From Eucalyptus grandis (lineage: Eukaryota > Streptophyta > Magnoliopsida > Myrtales > Myrtaceae): a DNA stretch of 64,000 nt. The number at the start of each line of letters is the position of its first letter. The stretch's first letter is position 1. Location: the NCBI RefSeq assembly GCF_016545825.1, contig NC_052612.1, positions 40,531,738 through 40,595,737 on the forward strand. Reading direction: 5' to 3'. Shown here piece after piece: positions 58,422-64,000 of the stretch. Position numbers and translations under genes: made by a program. The notes beneath the pieces were generated by a model. That model saw only the letters and a list, made by a program, of their open reading frames with translations. It searched no databases and was not told where the DNA came from.

Positions 58422-61400
58422 AACGGATGGCGGAAAAGGCGAGATTAAAAAGGGAAGAGACGATTGTTTATGGGTTGCGCCGGACGCGCGTGATATAAGT
58501 GAAGTAGGGTTTTTAGGGAAATAATATTGGCTGTGCATGCATGATTTTTCTCCCCCTTTGACAACGAGGGGAATTAGAAGTGTAACCTTAGACTGTAAGG
58601 ATCCAGCAGAAAGATGCGAATGGATTGAAACGGGAGGTCTATGCTGATGAAAACTTAATCGGGTTTCCGTACGTGGGATGTGAAATGAGTGAAGATTTTC
58701 GAGAAAATTATGCTTGAGTTAAAGTTAAAGTCGACAAAGTAGGTGCATCCACACGATTGAGCCCGCAGGAGTCTAGGACCAGGAGGTACCTAAATGTCAT
58801 GATTATCAAATCTAAGAACATTAATCATTAAGAGGTCAATCTGACTTTTCAAATGAAGTACAAAACTGATCGAATCCGGACCCACGGAAGAAATTAAACA
58901 GTGCAGCCACTTGGACATCTCCATAAAACAATGTGCCACCACTGCCCATTCACATGAATTGTAACGGTCTATCGCTGGAGAATTTTCTTTTTCTCTTTCT
59001 GAAAATATAACCTATTATATTAATATTAATTTAGTCCTAAGTGTTTTACACTTTCAATCCATCGGGTCAATTTCGGTCTAAAATCGTTAACGCGAATCTC
59101 AACTATCTTACGTGACATGATCGGTGCTGACCTAAACATTTTTAATAATTTTTTTAAAATTTTGAGATTTTCTTTTACAATTTTTTTATTCTTTTCTTTT
59201 TTGTACTTTTTTTTTCTAAGGGCTAGCAATAGTCGTTGCCTGATCCTCATTGGCCACAAACAAGGATTATCATCCCTATACGACACGAGGCAAGAGTAGG
59301 CCGATAGCCCTTGCTGGCCCTCCGCCAAAAAGAAAAGAAAAAGTTAAGAACAAAAAAAAGAAAAGAGAAAAGAACAAAAAAATTATAATTATTTTTTCAA
59401 TTATTATAATTAAATTAAAAAAATGTCTACGTCAATATCGGTCCTACCACATATGATTGATAATGTTGGGTCTGAATGGACTGAATTTGGATAAATTCAA
59501 AATGTTTATGATTAAATTAATTCAACTGAAAAAATTTAAGAATAAATTGATACCGATATAATTGATTGAGGATTTTATTGGTATTTCCTCCCAGTATTGT
59601 AAGGTAAAACATTGTCATAAGAATGCTAACTTGGACGTGGAAATACATATCCGGTGGGATTCTGTGCAAGAAAAGATTAGAGCATGTACAAGCAATGCTT
59701 ATATATAGTTCATAGCAACATATTCCTTGATAGTTGTGGGGAAATAAGGAAAGACAAGACAATGATATATATAACTGATTATTGGGCTCTGTATATCTAT
59801 GCTTGTTATGTATAAACCATGCGGCCCAGTGAACCATGAGGGATTTTTAAAGTTATCAAATAAGTTGCACTTATCATCCGAAAAGAAAAGAACAAGTATA
59901 TATGATTATCAACTAAAATAATGTCCGTCTTAAGCAATAATCGTCGAAGCGTAGCTACTTTTCGATTGATATAGTTAGGTTGCAGTTTTATTACATCTCC
60001 CTTTCAACAATGAAACTTATCCCTCGTTGTCTCACCGCCTAACCTTAAGCCCTGTTTTTTGGAGGTCACATCCAGTGTTCTTAATAGTATTACTTCGAAA
60101 ATAAAGATACAAATAAAGAAAACGAAAACAAGAATTTGATAACAATTGCATCCGCATCTTTACCATCGCCAGTCTAGTATGGGCTTCAGATGATGAAGCT
60201 CCAATGTTGTAAAAAAGGGGCCAACTATTCTTCCCTTGTCGTTAGCCCTATAAATTTAATTGGACTAAATTTGTAGGGTTCTAGCATGAATTTTTCAGTT
60301 ATGTACAAATTAGATGGACCTGCATCTAAGTTTCTTGATGGATTCTTGCTTGCTTTATCCTATAACTGGAAGCATGTATAGAAGTTGAAGATTGAGTCAA
60401 TGAAGATCCATTGGTTAGAGAATTACTGTAGCTTAAGAATTGGGAACAGTTACAAATCATTCCTAGAGTAACGCCCAAGTCAAGATATTAGAGATTTTTG
60501 CAAATTAAAATTGGGACGAAAAATGGAATTACCCATTTAAAGATACTTGAAGAATCAAGAAAGACATGCACTCACGAGCAATCAAGACATATAAAAAATC
60601 ACGAATCGTACATCAGATTTTGATTCTAAAAAAGTGAAGACGTGAAGATCATTCGTAATAGATTGATTGTGATTAGATTTTACCCTTTGAATTATCTTTG
60701 AGAGTATAAAAGTTTTCCGTCTGTATTTCCTAACCTTTTTACTTTCTCTGTATACTCTAATCATCACCGTTAGCAGTTTATGTTCAACTTCAGTCGTCGA
60801 GCAGGCAAGGCTTCCAATGGTCTAATTTAATTAAATTTCATGTAATTTCCTTTTTATTTCCTACTGAACGCATTATTTAATAATTTGAGGTTTGCAAAAT
60901 CCTTGAGACTTCAAGGCATACCAGAATCCCATTACTTTTAATACGAAGTCAAACTTAACAATTTAATCAGCTATCGATCATCCTCGTTTGAGCTTTAATC
61001 ACTAATTGAAACCATCGAATTTCCTCTCGATCACAATCCTATGAAAATCTACATAACGCCTCTCTTGTTTTATGCTCATTGAATTTGCCATCTCTATGTC
61101 AAAATATCTTCCAGAATATTTATGTGGTGTCTGGCTCCACAACGTGGACAGCTCAGAGCATCTTCCCATTGCCCTTCATCTTTCTACTTAGGAGCATCAT
61201 CTAATCTGTATGATAAAAAGGTGAAGTTGAAAGAAAGAAGGAGGATGCATTCATGGATATTGTGTAGCAGAAGACCAGATGTTTCATTAAACACTTATCC
61301 TAACACCTAATTGATTCTGTCCTAGACATTGGTTTGTATCTTCGAAATGACCCCAAATGCACATCCAATAGCTACTTGCATTATCTTAACATGAGACTTA

Positions 61401-61688
61401 TTCGATTATCGGATTCGATGGTCCGATAAGATTCATGCCATTCGTACATGTCCTGCTCCTTCAAAGTTTAATTATGAGACGACAATGTACATAACACATT
61501 AATTCACGTAGAGATTAAGCAATATCCAAGTGTCTCGAGTGTTATGTGAAAAAAATGTAGGGCGTAATTGGATAATATTTTTCTAAGACATTTGTTAGAA
61601 TACCCATATTAAAAATGTATCGTTTTTCATACACTAAACTAACAATGTCTTTAGCGATATGTATAATTAATTACATTATATTATGATT
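58422..61688. other. Intergenic, NAC trailer and AT-rich DNA
   Basis: The first 250 bp are likely NAC 3' UTR. A foldback element lies at 59030-59580. From 59.6 to 61.7 kb the DNA is AT-rich. A short piece near 61080-61310 reads partly open but has in-frame stops and no family I can name. Confidence 0.5.
59030..59580. mobile_element. Foldback element, non-coding
   Basis: The left arm (TAGTCC..., GACATGATCGGTGCTGAC near 59115) and the right arm (in reverse: ...GTAGGACCGATATTGACGTAGAC near 59430) are diverged inverted copies. They flank a centre with TTGTCCTTGTTGG-like and GCTAGC words. The arms share words with the tandem units at 61.7-63.7 kb (GACATGAT..TGCTGACGTGGA), so both may belong to one family. 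Confidence 0.6.
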
Positions 61689-63690
61689 AATTCTTATATG
61701 GACTATGCCTAATATCGAGCAACGCCAAAAGTTTTTAAATATAAATTCCGGCCATCAAACAAAATTAGCCTTTAAGTAGGAAAACGCTTGTCCGGACCCA
61801 ATTCGGCAGATCAGCTACAATTGTGGAGAAATTCCTTCTTGAAAAGTCAGAATTCTGTTATAAAAAAGAAGAAGGAAAAATAGGAAAAAAAGAAAGAAAA
61901 AAAAAGGAAAGAATTACTTAAAAAAAGTCATAAATGTATTACACTTTTACCAATTCAGTCATAATTTTTTTTACATTTTACAAATTGAGTCTATCCTACC
62001 AATTTTGGTAGGAAATTGCTAACACGTGGATGTTGTGATGCTGACGTTGAAATTTTTTTAAAAAATTTTAATTTTGTCTTTTTTCTTTTTTCCTTCTCTT
62101 TTTTTTAAAAATATTTATTGTGCTCGGTAAGGGTCGCCATCATTAGTCATTGGGTGAGGGCTGTATTATGAGTAATTCTTATATGGAATATGCCTAATCT
62201 TGAGCAATGCCAAAAGTTTTTAAGGATAAATTCTGCCCATCAGATCAAAATTAGCCTTTCGGTAGGAAAATGCTTGTCCGGACCCAATTGGACAAACTAG
62301 CTACAACTGTGGAGAATTTCCTTCTCGAAAAATCATGCAGAATTTTGTAAAATAGGAAAATTAGGAAAAAAGAAAGGAAGAAAAATGGTAAATTACCAAA
62401 AAATGTCGTAAACTTATTACACTTTTACCAATTCGGTCATAAATCTTTTAATTATAATAATTGAGTTATAAATATTTTTACATTTTGCTAATTGAGTTTA
62501 TCTAGCCAATTTTGATAGAAAATTATTGACGTGGATGTCGGCTATCCTATATGACATGACTAATGCTGACGTGAAAATTCTTAAAATTTTAATTTTCTTT
62601 TTCTTTTTTCCTTCTTTTCTTATTTTTATTATGGTCGGCAAGGATCATTGAACCCTCATCGGTCATTGGGCAAGAGCCATATTGTGAGTAATTCTTATAT
62701 GGAATATGCATGATATTGAGCAATGCCAAAAGTTTTTAAGGATAAATTCCGCCCATCAAATCTAAAATAGCCTTTCCATAGGAAAACGCTTGTTTAGACC
62801 CGATTCGATGGATCAGCTATAGCGGTAGAGGAATTCCTTCTTGAAAAATCATGTAAAATTCTGTAAAAAAGGAAAAATAGGAAAACAAAAAGAAAGAAAA
62901 ATGGAGCATCACCAAAAAAGTCCTATACTTATTGCACTTTGGCTAATTTAGTTATAAACCTTTTAATTGTAATAATTGAGTTATAAACATTTTTACATTT
63001 TGCTAATTGAATTTATTTGATCAATTTTGGCAGAAAAATACTAATGTGGATATCAACCATCTTATACGATATGATTGATGCCAATGTGGAAATTTTTTTC
63101 TTTTTTCTTTCTTTTCTTATATTTATTGTAAATCGGCAAGGGTCGCTGAACCCTCATTGGAAATTGGGTGAGGGCCGTATTATGAGTAATTCTTATATGG
63201 AATATGCCTAATATTGAGCAATGCCAAAAGTTTTTAAGGATAAATTCCCCCCATCAAATCAAAATTAGCCTTTCGAAAGGAAAACGATTGTTCGAACCCG
63301 ATTCGATAGATTAGCTCTAGCTGTGGAGAGACTCCTTGAAAAGTCATGCAAAATTGTATAAAAAAAAAGAAGAAGAAAAATAGAAAAAAGAAAGAAAGAA
63401 AAATGGAAGAATTATCAAAAAAGTCATAAACTTATGCACTTTTACTAATTCAGTCATAATTTTTTTAATTATTGCCAATTGAGTATATCCGGTTAATTTT
63501 TGTAGGAATTTGCTAATGTGGATGCTAACCGTTCTATGTGACACATCAAATGCTAATGTGGAAATTTTTCAAATTTTTTCAATTTTTTTAATTTTTAATT
63601 TTTTCCTTCTTTTCTTATATTTATTGTGGTCGGCAAGGGTCGTCGAACCCTTGCTTGCTAATTAAGAGAGGACCATGGAGGGTTTGGCAA
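61689..63690. repeat. Four tandem units of about 500 bp
   Basis: AATTCTTATATGG starts at 61689, 62174, 62690 and 63188 (periods 485, 516, 498). Each unit then has GAGCAA(T/C)GCCAAAAGTTTTTAA, AAAATTAGCCTTT, a GGACCC(A/G)ATTCG part, a purine-rich tract, ACTTTTACCAATTCAGTCAT-like words, a GCTGACGTGGAAATTTTT part and GGTCGGCAAGGGTCG. Similarity between neighbours is high but with many small indels. No coding capacity is seen. Confidence 0.85.
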
Positions 63691-63770
63691 CCCTCATAGG
63701 CCACAATAAATATAAGAAAAGAAGGAAAAAAATTAAAAATTAAAAAAAAAAAATTTATGTACGTTAGTAT
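63560..63770. repeat. Inverted repeat closing the tandem array
   Basis: AATTTTTTCCTTCTTTTCTT with ATATTTATTGTGG at about 63595-63635 is matched in reverse by CCACAATAAATATAAG with AAAAGAAGGAAAAAAATT at about 63700-63740. The loop carries CGAACCCTTGC and GGCAACCCTC. To the right, up to the window end, reversed versions of the unit's TTTTACATTTTGCTAATTGA words appear, so a unit in the opposite orientation seems to begin here. Confidence 0.72.
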
Positions 63771-64000
63771 TAATAGTGTAAAGAATGATAACTATAGTCC
63801 ACGCCAAAGCAACTTTTTGCTAAAATTAATTAGATAGACTCAATTGGTAAAATGTAAAAAATTTAAAATTTAATTAATATAATTTAAAATATTTATAATT
63901 GAATTGATAAAAATATAATATATTTAAATCTTTTTGGTAACTCGTACAAAAAAAAGAATCAGCACAAAGAAAAGGAGTTTTGATTTCACTCCCGCTCAAA
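63771..64000. other. AT-rich DNA at window end
   Basis: Partly a reversed, worn copy of the array unit (AGACTCAATTGGTAAAATGT near 63836). No gene is seen. Confidence 0.5.

Noticed and set aside
61080..61310. Possible relic of a retroelement or gene exon
   Set aside because: In-frame stops and no motif I can assign.
61689..63690. CRISPR-like array
   Set aside because: Units are about 500 bp without short repeats and spacers, and the genome is a plant's.

Overview
This is nuclear DNA from a flowering plant (eudicot). The genes are split by GT-AG introns, the spaces between them are long and AT-rich, there are many CT/GA microsatellites, and the proteins match well-known land-plant families. 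The style of the repeats (GC-rich elements with repeated 'ggcaagggtcgcc'-type motifs, foldback elements) would suit Myrtaceae such as Eucalyptus, but that is an impression and not proven by the sequence.

Layout. (1) 1-20.7 kb is an old tandem duplication of a two-gene segment on the minus strand: a wall-associated-kinase-like receptor (WAK) followed by a short-chain dehydrogenase/reductase of the FEY type. Unit 1 (1 to about 9.85 kb, open at the left edge) has a dead WAK and a dead SDR. It alone carries a Ty3-type solo LTR, a copia-type solo LTR and a tRNA-derived SINE. Unit 2 (13.2-20.7 kb) has a dead WAK but an SDR gene that reads through eight exons without a defect (337 aa). The units are separated by T-rich DNA, a GC-rich MITE and an Asp-rich degenerate repeat. 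(2) 22.06-30.34 kb, minus strand: an auxin response factor of the ARF6/ARF8 class, 14 coding exons, 866 aa, with B3 DNA-binding, glutamine-rich and PB1 domains, a miR167 site and upstream AUGs. (3) 36.6-58.4 kb, plus strand: SIP1 aquaporin (3 exons, 243 aa), apyrase (9 exons, 468 aa), an intronless mitochondrial-type PPR protein (599 aa) and a NAC047-like transcription factor (3 exons, 385 aa). The order SIP1, apyrase, NAC matches the Arabidopsis blocks At3g04090-04080-04070 and At5g18290-18280-18270, so this is an ancient conserved block into which a PPR gene falls. (4) 58.4-64.0 kb is repeat DNA: a foldback element and four tandem units of about 500 bp ending in an inverted repeat.

I found no previously undescribed molecular system. 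The less ordinary items are the lopsided decay of the duplicated WAK-SDR pair, the transposon insertions that can be dated relative to it by 5-bp target duplications and an empty site in the other copy, the ARF upstream reading frame ending three bases before the main start, and the repeat array at the right end. Exon borders were set by reading splice sites and frames by eye; no transcript or database evidence was available.
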